A stretch of DNA of 13,594 nucleotides from an uncultured Bacteroidales bacterium (GTDB lineage: Bacteria > Bacteroidota > Bacteroidia > Bacteroidales > UBA932). The notes under the pieces are model-generated. The model saw nothing but the letters and a program-made list of their open reading frames with translations. It did not search any database and was not told the DNA's origin. Location: NCBI GenBank assembly GCA_934726455.1, contig CAKVDS010000053.1, forward strand, positions 1 to 13,594, given 5' to 3'. The translations under genes were made by a program, and so were the position numbers. Below, piece by piece: positions 6,282 through 13,594 of the stretch. The first letter of the stretch is position 1, and the number at the start of each line of letters is the position of its first letter.

Positions 6282-7904
6282 ATGACCAGACAGACAACCA
6301 TAATCCTCACAGGACTTCTGCTCTCCACGCTCACAATGCAGGCGCAGAGCCTCTCCGACCTTTTCAAAAGGCCAAGCCGCAAGGCCCTGCAAACAGAGAA
6401 CAGTGCTCTTAAAGCCAGTCTCGACTCGCTTCAGGCCCTGGTGGACAGTCTCGAAGAGAGACGCTACATAGAAGACAATGAACTGAGGGCCGTAATCGAG
6501 GGCAACAGTTCCGCAGAAGCCGAAGACAGCATAGAATACACGGCCGAAGTCAGCGACAGCCTCCTGCACCTCTGGTACAGGAACTCTTTCGCAGGCGAGG
6601 CGGGTTCGGTTTCAGAATTCGACATGGACTCTGTGCGCTTCTCCTCCAATATCCCCGACCAGGAGATGATCGACAGGCTTAATGCCATGAATTCATTCAT
6701 CACATTGCCATTCAATGACAATGTCAAGAACTACATAATTCTCTACTCAGAGAAGATGCCGGAAAGGATGAGCCGCGTAATGGGCTTGAGCAGCTACTAT
6801 TTCCCGATGTTCGAGGATGTGCTCAACAGATACGGCCTCCCGCTGGAGTTGAAATACATGGCGGTGATCGAATCCATGCTCAACCCGGTAGCCACTTCAC
6901 GTGCCGGAGCCAGAGGCATCTGGCAGTTCATGTACAGCACCGCCCGCAACTACGGACTGGAGATCAACTCTTTCGTGGACGAGAGGCTCGATGTCGAAAA
7001 GGCCATGGACGCCGCAGCACGTTACCTGCGCGACGCATACAAGATATTCGGAGACTGGGCTCTCGCCATAAGTTCATACAACTGCGGCGCCGGCAATGTC
7101 TCAAAGGCCATCAGGCGGGCAGGAGGCAGCAGGGATTTCTGGAGCATCTATCCGTATCTTCCACGTGAGACAAGGGGCTATGTGCCGGCGTTTGTGGGGG
7201 CCATGTATGCGATGACCTACCATAAAGAGTACGGGATCGTGCCGCAGAATGTAGGCATGCCGGCGCAGACCGACACATTCGAGATCCATAAAAACCTCCA
7301 CTTCGCCCAGATCAACTCCGTTGTCGGGGTGCCTATGGATGTCCTCAAGAATCTCAACCCGCAATATATACACGAGATAATCCCAGGAAACAGCAGGAGC
7401 CATGTCCTCAAACTTCCGTACACATGGACGACAGCCTTTGTTGAAGCCGACAGGGACTCCCTCTACAACTTCAAGGCCGACTCCCTTCTGAGCCAGAAAG
7501 TCCTCAAAGATGTGCAGAGACATGGCAGCCGTCCTTCCGGACAACAGAGGATAGCATACAAAGTCAAGAGCGGTGACTATCTGGGACGCATAGCCTCACG
7601 CTATGGCGTCAGTGTCAACCAGATAAAGAAGTGGAACAACCTCAAGTCCGCCAACATCAGAGCGGGACAGACACTTTATATCTACGGGGCGACCAAGAAC
7701 CCGTCAGGAAAATCCTCCGCCTCATCCGGCAAATCCTCATCTTCTTCAAGCAGGACAAGCACTTATACTGTACGGCAGGGAGATTCGCTCTACAATATCG
7801 CGAAACTCTATCCGGGTGTGAGCGCAGAGAACATCAAGAAAGCCAACGGCATGAAAAGCGACAATATCCGGCCGGGGCAAAAGCTGAAGATTCCTCTACC
7901 GTAG
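6282..7904 (+). CDS. mltD: MltD-like membrane-bound lytic transglycosylase with LysM repeats
   Basis: From ATG 6282 the product is 540 residues; a TTG at 6276 would add two, but the ATG is the better start. A signal peptide (about 1-22, ending MQAQ) leads into a short heptad-like segment rich in L, A and S (about 30-70). The SLT domain follows, with the catalytic glutamate E197 in VIESMLNP, then ARGIWQFM, SSYNCGAGNV and LPRETRGYVP. A degenerate LysM-like segment comes next, then two clear LysM domains at about 426-470 (YKVKSGDYLGRIA) and 495-538 (YTVRQGDSLYNIA), separated by a Ser/Lys-rich linker. It cleaves peptidoglycan glycan strands to anhydromuropeptides in the periplasm, and the LysM domains bind the wall. 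It is the last gene of the parAB run, and its stop lies three bases from the stop of the convergent aldehyde dehydrogenase gene. Confidence 0.93.
   Translation: MTRQTTIILTGLLLSTLTMQAQSLSDLFKRPSRKALQTENSALKASLDSLQALVDSLEERRYIEDNELRAVIEGNSSAEAEDSIEYTAEVSDSLLHLWYRNSFAGEAGSVSEFDMDSVRFSSNIPDQEMIDRLNAMNSFITLPFNDNVKNYIILYSEKMPERMSRVMGLSSYYFPMFEDVLNRYGLPLELKYMAVIESMLNPVATSRAGARGIWQFMYSTARNYGLEINSFVDERLDVEKAMDAAARYLRDAYKIFGDWALAISSYNCGAGNVSKAIRRAGGSRDFWSIYPYLPRETRGYVPAFVGAMYAMTYHKEYGIVPQNVGMPAQTDTFEIHKNLHFAQINSVVGVPMDVLKNLNPQYIHEIIPGNSRSHVLKLPYTWTTAFVEADRDSLYNFKADSLLSQKVLKDVQRHGSRPSGQQRIAYKVKSGDYLGRIASRYGVSVNQIKKWNNLKSANIRAGQTLYIYGATKNPSGKSSASSGKSSSSSSRTSTYTVRQGDSLYNIAKLYPGVSAENIKKANGMKSDNIRPGQKLKIPLP
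7157..7172. other. Degenerate parS-like site inside mltD
   Basis: TCTTCCACGTGAGACA matches the 16-bp parS consensus TGTTTCACGTGAAACA at 13 positions, including the whole central CACGTG. It lies about 1.8 kb downstream of parB. The same bases encode the conserved LPRET segment of the transglycosylase, so the match may simply reflect codon choice. Confidence 0.2.
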
Positions 7905-7907
7905 TTG

Positions 7908-9272
7908 TCAGCCAAGAAGTTTCTTGACAATCCCGAAAAGGCGATAGGGCATATATCTGAACGGGACATCAAAACGTCTCGGAGAGCAGAGAACGGAACG
8001 CGTATGTGAAAAGGCGAGGAAACTTTCCTTGCCGTGGTAATGGCCCATGCCTGAATTGCCGACTCCTCCGAACGGGAGCGCCGGATTGGCTATATGCATT
8101 ATGGTGTCGTTGATGCAGGCACCTCCGGAACTTGTCTTACGGACAAATTCCCATCCCTTGCGCTCCTTACCGAAGTAATACAAAGCCAAAGGCTTAGGTC
8201 GGGAATTGACAAAAGCCTCCACCTCGTCAAGTTTATCATATACAATTACGGGGAAGACCGGACCGAAGATCTCGTCCTGCATTACAGCCGAATCAGGACT
8301 GACATCCCCAAGAAGAGTCGGCTCTATAAAACGTGCATCCCCGTCATAATGTCCTCCAGACAGGACTGTTCCCTCTGAAAGATAAGAGACTAAGCGATGG
8401 AAAGCCCGTTCACTGACAATCCGACCGTAATATGGGCTTTCTTCCGGTTTTGCGCCCAATAGAGCAGATACAGCACTCTTGAATTCCCCCACAAAGGCAT
8501 CTTTCAGATCCCTTTGCACCATAATATAATCCGGCGCGATGCAGGTCTGTCCGGCATTCAATACCTTGCCCCAAGCCGCCCGTCTCGCAGCAAGGGCCAG
8601 ATCGGCGCCCTTGTCAATGACACAGGGGCTCTTGCCTCCAAGTTCGAGAATCACAGGAGTCAGATTCTTCGCCGCCGCTGACATGACCACTTTTCCAAGA
8701 GCAGGACTGCCGGTCAGGAAAATCAAGTCGAAACGCTCCTCAAACAGGGCTTCATTTACATCCCTGTGCCCCTGAAACACAGCGACATACTTCATATCAA
8801 AACACTCGCTCAGCATCTGCGAGAGGACAGCGCTTACAGATGGTGCCAACGGGGAAAGTTTAAGAACTGCCGTACAGCCGGCAGCTATAGCCCCGATTAG
8901 AGGATTCAGCGCAAGTTGTACCGGATAATTCCACGGGGACACTATCAGCACATTGCCCAACGGCTCCGTAACCGTATAACTCCTTGACGGGAAACAGGAC
9001 AGGGGAGTAGGGCGGCGCTTCCGAGACGCCCATTTGCCAAGATTCTCAAGACAAGCCTTGATCTCACCCTTGACGATACTTATCTCCGTCATATAAGCCT
9101 CTTCTCTCGACTTATGCAAGTCCGTCTGGAGAGCTTCATACAATGCGTCTTCCCACTTGTCAACAGATGCATCCAAGGCCTTGAGCATCCTGCGCCGGAA
9201 GTCAAGATCAAGTGTCGCCCCCGTGCTGAAGTACTCCCGTTGAGCGGATACCGTCTGAGGGATTGTCATCAT
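7908..9272 (-). CDS. NAD(P)-dependent aldehyde dehydrogenase, class 3-like
   Basis: The 454-residue protein belongs to the ALDH superfamily and oxidises an aldehyde to the acid with NAD(P)+; the natural substrate is not evident. Visible landmarks are SPWNYP (112-117), the cofactor-binding region around LKLSPLAP, FLTGSPALGK (185-194), the general base E210 in LELGGKSP and the nucleophile C244 in NAGQTCIAPDY. A C-terminal PFGGVGNSGMG completes the pattern. The modest length, and the NPLIGAIAAGCTAVLK and NAGQTC wording, match the class 3 (fatty or aromatic aldehyde) branch. The first ATG (9272) overlaps the rarA stop by 4 bases; a second ATG follows directly at 9269. The gene probably ends the minus-strand unit and shows no room for its own terminator before mltD. 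Confidence 0.93.
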   Translation of the reverse strand: MMTIPQTVSAQREYFSTGATLDLDFRRRMLKALDASVDKWEDALYEALQTDLHKSREEAYMTEISIVKGEIKACLENLGKWASRKRRPTPLSCFPSRSYTVTEPLGNVLIVSPWNYPVQLALNPLIGAIAAGCTAVLKLSPLAPSVSAVLSQMLSECFDMKYVAVFQGHRDVNEALFEERFDLIFLTGSPALGKVVMSAAAKNLTPVILELGGKSPCVIDKGADLALAARRAAWGKVLNAGQTCIAPDYIMVQRDLKDAFVGEFKSAVSALLGAKPEESPYYGRIVSERAFHRLVSYLSEGTVLSGGHYDGDARFIEPTLLGDVSPDSAVMQDEIFGPVFPVIVYDKLDEVEAFVNSRPKPLALYYFGKERKGWEFVRKTSSGGACINDTIMHIANPALPFGGVGNSGMGHYHGKESFLAFSHTRSVLCSPRRFDVPFRYMPYRLFGIVKKLLG

Positions 9273-10546
9273 TTTGAATAATACTTCGGCCAGCAGGACT
9301 TCAGATAGGACTTGAGAGAGTCCTCATGACGATTCTCCTGCGGCTGGTAGAACACACGTCCGGAGAACGCCTCTGGCATGTATTCCTGATCTGCAAAGTG
9401 CCCGGGAAAATCATGAGCATACTTATACCCGTCTGAATATCCGAGATCCGACATCAATTTTGTCGGAGCGTTGCGCAGATACAGGGGGACAGCAGCCAAA
9501 GAATCACTTTTCGCCGCAGCAAGAGCCTCATCAATCGCCAAATAGGCAGAATTGCTCTTGGGAGAACTCGCAAGATATATAGCGCATTCGCTCAACGGAA
9601 TACGAGCTTCAGGCATACCTATGTTGTGCACGATGCGGAAAGTGGCGTCCGCAAGCAGCAGGGCGTTCGGATTTGCAAGTCCGATATCCTCCGCCGCGAG
9701 GATGCACAGACGTCTGGCAATGAAAAGAGGATCCTCTCCTCCATCCAGCATCCGCGCCATCCAATAGACAGCAGCGTTGGGGTCAGAGCCCCGCACACTC
9801 TTTATGAAAGCTGAGATGATGTCGTAGTGCATCTCTCCACCCTTGTCGTAGACAGCCACATTGTTCTGAAGACAAGCAGTTACTTTGGCATTGTCTATCA
9901 CAATTTTACCGCCATCGGACACATCCGTCACCAGCTCAAGAATGTTCAGCAGCTTGCGGGCATCTCCACCGCTGTGCCTGAAGAGGGCTTCGGTTTCGCG
10001 CACCTCGATATCCTTATGTCTCAGAACCTCATCTTCAGACAGCGCACGCTCAAGAAGCCGCTGGAGATCCTCCATCTCAAGACTCTTGAGGACAAATACC
10101 TGACACCGGGACAGGAGGGGAGTGATCACCTCAAAAGACGGGTTCTCTGTCGTGGCCCCGACAAGTACTACGGTACCGGCTTCCACTGCTCCGAGCAGAG
10201 CATCCTGCTGTGCCTTGTTGAAGCGATGTATCTCATCTATGAAGAGTATCGGAGCGGCAGCACTCGAAAAAAGCGACTTCGACTTGGCCTTGTCAATGAC
10301 ATCCCTGACATCCTTGACTCCGGAACTTATGGCGGAAAGTGTATAGAACTCCCTGTCAAGCGTAGTGGAGATAATCCTCGCGAGAGTCGTCTTGCCGACA
10401 CCCGGAGGCCCCCATAGAATAAAAGAAGTCAGATTGCCGGTGTCTATCATCTTCCGGAGAATGCAGCCATCACCGACAAGATGGCGCTGTCCGACATATT
10501 CCGAGAGATTTTTTGGCCTCATCCGCTCCGGAAGCGGCGGCAACAT
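9269..10546 (-). CDS. rarA: Replication-associated recombination protein A (RarA/MgsA)
   Basis: From ATG 10546 the product is 425 residues, beginning MLPPLPERMRPKNLSEYVGQ as is usual for the family; a GTG at 10567 would add seven residues. It is an AAA+ ATPase related to clamp loaders and RuvB. The Walker A is GPPGVGKT (46-53), the Walker B LFIDEIHR (101-108), sensor 1 ATTENPSFE (131-139) and the arginine-finger element LSRC (145-148). The C-terminal half is the tetramerisation domain (LYLRNAPTKLM, HDFPGHF, YMPE). RarA acts at stalled replication forks. It lies 38 bases downstream of the GNAT-like gene, with no terminator in the gap, and overlaps the aldehyde dehydrogenase start by 4 bases. 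Cotranscription is likely. Confidence 0.96.
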   Translation of the reverse strand: MLPPLPERMRPKNLSEYVGQRHLVGDGCILRKMIDTGNLTSFILWGPPGVGKTTLARIISTTLDREFYTLSAISSGVKDVRDVIDKAKSKSLFSSAAAPILFIDEIHRFNKAQQDALLGAVEAGTVVLVGATTENPSFEVITPLLSRCQVFVLKSLEMEDLQRLLERALSEDEVLRHKDIEVRETEALFRHSGGDARKLLNILELVTDVSDGGKIVIDNAKVTACLQNNVAVYDKGGEMHYDIISAFIKSVRGSDPNAAVYWMARMLDGGEDPLFIARRLCILAAEDIGLANPNALLLADATFRIVHNIGMPEARIPLSECAIYLASSPKSNSAYLAIDEALAAAKSDSLAAVPLYLRNAPTKLMSDLGYSDGYKYAHDFPGHFADQEYMPEAFSGRVFYQPQENRHEDSLKSYLKSCWPKYYSK

Positions 10547-10584
10547 TTTTGTTATCGAATCTGACACTTTTGTTTTAAGACTTA

Positions 10585-11718
10585 TTAATCAAGCTTTTTG
10601 ATATAAGAGCGGCGGCGCTTCTTACATTCATGATCAAATTCCTTAAACTGACCTTGATTCTTGATGTTCGTCTCGAGGATGGCGTTGGTCTCGGCCCATT
10701 TCACGCCGGCTTCCGTGTATTTACGGAACATGTCGGCCTGCACAAGGGTGTTCACTCCCGAGTTCTGGTAATCCGGATTCACCCCGACAAGCAGCATCTC
10801 AACACCTTCCTCCCTCTTGAAGAAAAGCGACTTTGCAAGATACCACCATCCGAAAGGGAAGAGTTTGCCGCGGCTCCGTTGCAGAGCACGTGCAATCGAA
10901 GGCATGGTGATGCCGAAGGCCACAATCTCATCGCGCTCATTCTCGACCAGGCTGACATAATTAAGGTCAAGCACCTTAAGATAGAAACCGATGTATTTGT
11001 CGGCCATCTTCTCAGGAAGAACCGTGAAGTTGTAAAGATCCTTATAGCAATCGTTGATTATCTTGAAGATCTTGTGAGCATAGTCTTTCTCCCTGATCAA
11101 TTTGCGGGTGAGGGGAGTGATATGCACGTTGGCGCGCTGCTCAATGATGTTCGCCATCCGGGCGACACGCTCAGGAAGAGCCTTGGGCACATATATCTTA
11201 TACTCTATCCAGTCGGCATCCTTCTGAAAGCCCATGGCGTCAATGTGATCCACATAATAAGGATAGTTGTATATGAGAGCCATGGTGCTGAGCTGGTCAA
11301 AACCCTCGACAAGAAGCCCCTCGGGGTCGAAGTCCGTAAACCCGAGCGGGCCAACAACAGACTCCATGCCATACTTGCGCCCGAATTCCTCGACCTTGTC
11401 CATCAGTGCCTTGGACACCTCCCGGTCATCAATGAAATCATACCAGCCGAAACGGACCTCCTTGTGGTTCCACTGCTTGTTGGCAAGACGGTTGACGATA
11501 GCCGCGACCCTTCCGGCCAGTTTCCCGTCCTTGTAGGCAAGGTAAAGCTTCGAGTCACAGAACTCCTGAGCCGCTCCCTTCTTCTGATCCAGAGTATCCA
11601 TCTGGTCAAACTCAAGAGGCGGGACATAATATGGATTGTGTCTATATAGTTTCTCCGGAAAATTGACAAATTCACGCAGCTCCTTGCGAGACTGCACTTC
11701 TTTGATTTCTACTGACAT
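10585..11718 (-). CDS. GNAT-like N-acyltransferase family protein, conserved in Bacteroidota
   Basis: This is a 377-residue protein of a family I recognise as widespread in Bacteroidota but without a settled function. The N-terminal FPEKLYRHNPYYVPPL and the following LYLAYKDGKLAGRVAAIVN resemble the first half of a GNAT fold. A central block holds VVGPLGFTDFDPEGLLVEGF and the repeated aromatic YNYPYYVDHI. The C-terminal VEMLLVGVNPDYQNSGVNTLV resembles the acetyl/acyl-CoA binding motif, followed by ETNIKNQGQFKEF. No signal peptide or membrane helix is evident, so it is probably cytoplasmic. It ends in a very basic tail (KKRRRSYIKK). Acyltransfer is inferred from the fold. Sphingolipid N-acylation is one speculative role, since bacterial ceramide synthases are GNAT-like proteins. 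A long plus-strand frame opposite it (10630-11649) is treated as a shadow. Confidence 0.8.
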   Translation of the reverse strand: MSVEIKEVQSRKELREFVNFPEKLYRHNPYYVPPLEFDQMDTLDQKKGAAQEFCDSKLYLAYKDGKLAGRVAAIVNRLANKQWNHKEVRFGWYDFIDDREVSKALMDKVEEFGRKYGMESVVGPLGFTDFDPEGLLVEGFDQLSTMALIYNYPYYVDHIDAMGFQKDADWIEYKIYVPKALPERVARMANIIEQRANVHITPLTRKLIREKDYAHKIFKIINDCYKDLYNFTVLPEKMADKYIGFYLKVLDLNYVSLVENERDEIVAFGITMPSIARALQRSRGKLFPFGWWYLAKSLFFKREEGVEMLLVGVNPDYQNSGVNTLVQADMFRKYTEAGVKWAETNAILETNIKNQGQFKEFDHECKKRRRSYIKKLD

Positions 11719-11744
11719 TGTCTAGTTCTTTAGTATACGCGCTG

Positions 11745-11752
11745 CGAATATA
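11745..11752 (-). promoter_or_regulatory. Weak -7-like box upstream of the GNAT-like gene
   Basis: On the minus strand TATATTCG differs from TAnnTTTG at one base and lies 26 bases before the ATG at 11718, within the only sizeable gap (45 bases) between this gene and the glycosyltransferases. No -33 TTTG is seen. It may give the GNAT-rarA-aldehyde dehydrogenase part its own promoter. Confidence 0.25.
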
Positions 11753-11763
11753 AGACTTTTTTT

Positions 11764-12786
11764 TCACTTTCCGATAAACCGCGATACCGCTTCCCGGCTT
11801 CTCCGCCCGCGCTCATCTCTCACATCCTCAAAGGCTCCCGCATTCCAGAGCCGTTCCAGTCCGAGGACAAGTTCGGAGCACTCGGCAGATGAGGGATCGA
11901 ACTTCGGCAGCCAACGTCCTATCATCACGTTTATGACAGGCCACTTGCAGTTGACAGACCAGAGATCCATCTGCCGGCTGTCCGCTTCAGCCGCATAAAG
12001 CGCAAAAGAGTACTCAAGTCCGGCACACCAGTTCTTCATCTTCTTGACACGCGACGAGCCAAGGTCTATTGACTTGAAATTGGGATAGTAATAATAGAAA
12101 GGAAGATATGTTATCGTCACGGAAGGATTCTTGAGAAGCACCTCGCTCCACCACGGGAAATCCTCGAACGTTATGCCCTTTATGAAACTCACCCCGTCAA
12201 GCACCTCCCGGCGGATAAGATGACGCCAGACATAGAAATGCTTGAGAGGCCATTTTATACCCTTGGGATGCGAACATTCCGTGACATGAGCCATTATGTC
12301 ATCCGTCCGGCAGCATCTGACCTTGTCAAGACTGAAACGCCTGCGGAAACCCGCGGGACGGTAGCCGAGCGTGTCAAGATGCAGGAAGTGCCTGAGCATC
12401 GTCAGATTACGGTAGTTCGGATCTTTATACCATGATACGATGTCCGTATTGTTCCTGGCGGCAAGGCCGAGCGCAATCTCAAAAGTCTGAGGATGGATGA
12501 AGTCATCCGAATCAAGAAAGACGACATATTCGCCGCAGGCCTTTGACAAGCCGAAATTACGGGCATCGGACAAGCCCCCGTTCGGTTTGTCATAAAGGAT
12601 GAATCGAGAATCGGCCTTGGCATATTCCTCTACAATGGCCCGGCTGCCGTCAGGGCTGCCGTCATTGACACATATTGCCTCCCAGTCCGGGAATGTCTGG
12701 CCCAAGACAGAATCAAGGCAGCGCCTCAAATATTTCTCGACATTATATACGGGTATTATTATTGAAACAGCAGGCATATTCTTCAT
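11764..12786 (-). CDS. Family 2 (GT-A) glycosyltransferase
   Basis: From ATG 12786 the product is 340 residues, beginning MKNMPAVSIIIPVYN; the frame extends 15 codons further, but that part lies inside the preceding gene and does not resemble a GT2 start. Typical GT2 landmarks are SIIIPVYNVEKYL, VNDGSPDGS, GGLSDARNFGL and the metal-binding VFLDSDDF with DSD as the DxD motif. It would transfer a sugar from a nucleotide-sugar donor to a surface glycan or lipid carrier; donor and acceptor cannot be read from sequence. The C-terminal half, with HFYVWRHLIRR, EDFPWWSEVLLKNPSVTIT and YYYYPN, is shared closely with its upstream neighbour. The start overlaps that gene's stop by 4 bases (ATGA). Confidence 0.92.
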   Translation of the reverse strand: MKNMPAVSIIIPVYNVEKYLRRCLDSVLGQTFPDWEAICVNDGSPDGSRAIVEEYAKADSRFILYDKPNGGLSDARNFGLSKACGEYVVFLDSDDFIHPQTFEIALGLAARNNTDIVSWYKDPNYRNLTMLRHFLHLDTLGYRPAGFRRRFSLDKVRCCRTDDIMAHVTECSHPKGIKWPLKHFYVWRHLIRREVLDGVSFIKGITFEDFPWWSEVLLKNPSVTITYLPFYYYYPNFKSIDLGSSRVKKMKNWCAGLEYSFALYAAEADSRQMDLWSVNCKWPVINVMIGRWLPKFDPSSAECSELVLGLERLWNAGAFEDVRDERGRRSREAVSRFIGK

Positions 12787-13594
12787 TCGGCATTGATGAA
12801 ACGGTATATCTTCAGACGGCATATCCAGCATCCAAGATCCGGAGGCGAGTCAAAACCGCCCTCGCGCCTGAGTTTAATCAGCGAAGACTGCAGTTCCTTC
12901 CTGTCGGAAGGCGAAGACAACTCAAGATTCCGCCTCAGCTGAAAACGGATCATCGGCCAACGGCAGAGCCGTGACCAGGCCCGCTCCTGAAATGCATCGG
13001 CTTCCTTGTACAGGCGGGTGCAGTGCAACAGGCCGGCAATCAGGCAGCGTGCCCTCAAACTTCCCCCACCTATGCTCATGTCCAACGAGGATGTGTTTGT
13101 GTAATAATAGTAAAGCGGCAGTTGCGTAATGGTCACAGACGGGTTGCGCAACGCCAGTTCGCACAGCCACGGGAAATCTTCATAAATCTTGAGTTCCGTG
13201 ATGAACCTCAGATCCCTCACCAGATCAGCGCGGAAAAGGAACTGCCAAAGATAGAAATGCCTTATCGGCCACTCCAGCCCCCTCGGATTCTCCATCTCCG
13301 TCAAATGAGCCACCATGTCATAGGAGACCTTACGCTTCACCTCTGCCAAGGCATATCGGGCCGACATGCCGGCTGGCCTGAAATCGCCGGAAAAAGGGCC
13401 GGACTTCATCTTGGAGAGCAATTCCGAACGGTATGCACGATCATAAGTCCAGCAGACAATGTCCGTAGAATCAGTTCTGGACATTCCGACGGCCAGTTCA
13501 AGTGTCTGCGGATGGATGAAATCATCCGGATCCACAAAGACCAGATACTCCCCGCAGGCCGCATCAAGGCCTGCATTGCGGGCATCGGCCACCC
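12783..13594 (-). CDS. Family 2 glycosyltransferase, N-terminus outside window
   Basis: The frame is open to the right edge. The first visible residues, VADARNAGLDAACGEYLVFVDPDDF, correspond to the middle of a GT2 catalytic domain, so about 85-90 residues including SIIIPVYN and the NDGS loop lie beyond 13594. A GTG at 13592 is an internal valine codon, not a start. The metal motif is DPD in FVDPDDF. About 269 residues are visible, including HFYLWQFLFRADL, EDFPWLCELALRNPSVTIT and YYYYTN. These align in order with the downstream glycosyltransferase, so the two are tandem paralogs. Its stop overlaps the next start by 4 bases. They probably act in the same surface-glycan pathway on different sugars or linkages. 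Confidence 0.9.
   Translation of the reverse strand, partial: VADARNAGLDAACGEYLVFVDPDDFIHPQTLELAVGMSRTDSTDIVCWTYDRAYRSELLSKMKSGPFSGDFRPAGMSARYALAEVKRKVSYDMVAHLTEMENPRGLEWPIRHFYLWQFLFRADLVRDLRFITELKIYEDFPWLCELALRNPSVTITQLPLYYYYTNTSSLDMSIGGGSLRARCLIAGLLHCTRLYKEADAFQERAWSRLCRWPMIRFQLRRNLELSSPSDRKELQSSLIKLRREGGFDSPPDLGCWICRLKIYRFINAE

Noticed and set aside
7690..7760. Repetitive Ser/Lys/Gly codons as a possible tandem repeat or recombination site
   Set aside because: This is an ordinary Ser-rich linker between the two LysM domains of the transglycosylase, without an exact repeat unit.
10630..11649. A 339-codon open frame on the plus strand opposite the GNAT-like gene
   Set aside because: Its product resembles no family and is low in complexity. 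The opposite strand encodes a conserved, motif-bearing protein in an operon, so the frame is best explained as a shadow of its codon use.
12783..13592. GTG at 13592 as the start of a complete glycosyltransferase gene
   Set aside because: The encoded VADARN is the middle of the GT2 catalytic domain (compare GGLSDARN in the neighbour), so the gene is cut by the window edge.
1..13594. tRNA, rRNA, CRISPR array, insertion sequence or phage genes
   Set aside because: None was seen on reading both strands: no cloverleaf-like cluster, no spaced direct repeats, and no transposase, integrase or phage structural motifs.

Overview
The window comes from a Bacteroidota genome, most likely of the order Bacteroidales. 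The support is gene content: a soj/spo0J-type parA-parB pair followed by a DUF5683 protein and an MltD-like transglycosylase, a Bacteroidota-type GNAT-like protein, and an archaeal-type AAA ATPase of the kind common in gut Bacteroidales. Several gene starts are also preceded by boxes fitting the Bacteroidota -7 consensus TAnnTTTG, with little or no Shine-Dalgarno sequence. From about 1.1 kb onward the DNA is clearly GC-rich; the first kilobase is visibly more AT-rich. I cannot name a genus.

Layout. (1) 1-1000: an accessory-looking AT-rich stretch. It holds the 5' part of a minus-strand AAA ATPase, a striking perfect inverted repeat over its likely promoter, and an orphan small ORF. (2) 1097-2691, plus strand: obg, overlapping a PAP2-family membrane phosphatase. 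(3) 2660-3616, minus strand: a diacylglycerol-kinase-family lipid kinase, convergent with and overlapping the phosphatase gene, and divergent from parA. (4) 3669-7904, plus strand: parA, parB, a DUF5683 membrane protein and an MltD-type lytic transglycosylase, with overlaps or gaps of only a few bases. This is a tight chromosome-segregation and envelope operon. (5) 7908-13594, minus strand: reading from right to left, two tandem paralogous GT2 glycosyltransferases (the first cut by the window edge), a GNAT-like protein, the replication-recombination ATPase RarA and an aldehyde dehydrogenase. Most are joined by 4-base overlaps or short gaps.

Most genes are housekeeping: ribosome assembly and stress GTPase, lipid phosphate metabolism, chromosome partitioning, peptidoglycan turnover and replication-fork maintenance. 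I found no tRNA, rRNA, CRISPR array, IS element or phage block, and no convincing new multi-gene system. The best leads are regulatory or structural: the palindrome with a third half-site over the ATPase promoter, a possible two-state hairpin in the obg leader, an internally duplicated DUF5683 protein, a degenerate parS-like site inside mltD, and the duplicated glycosyltransferases.
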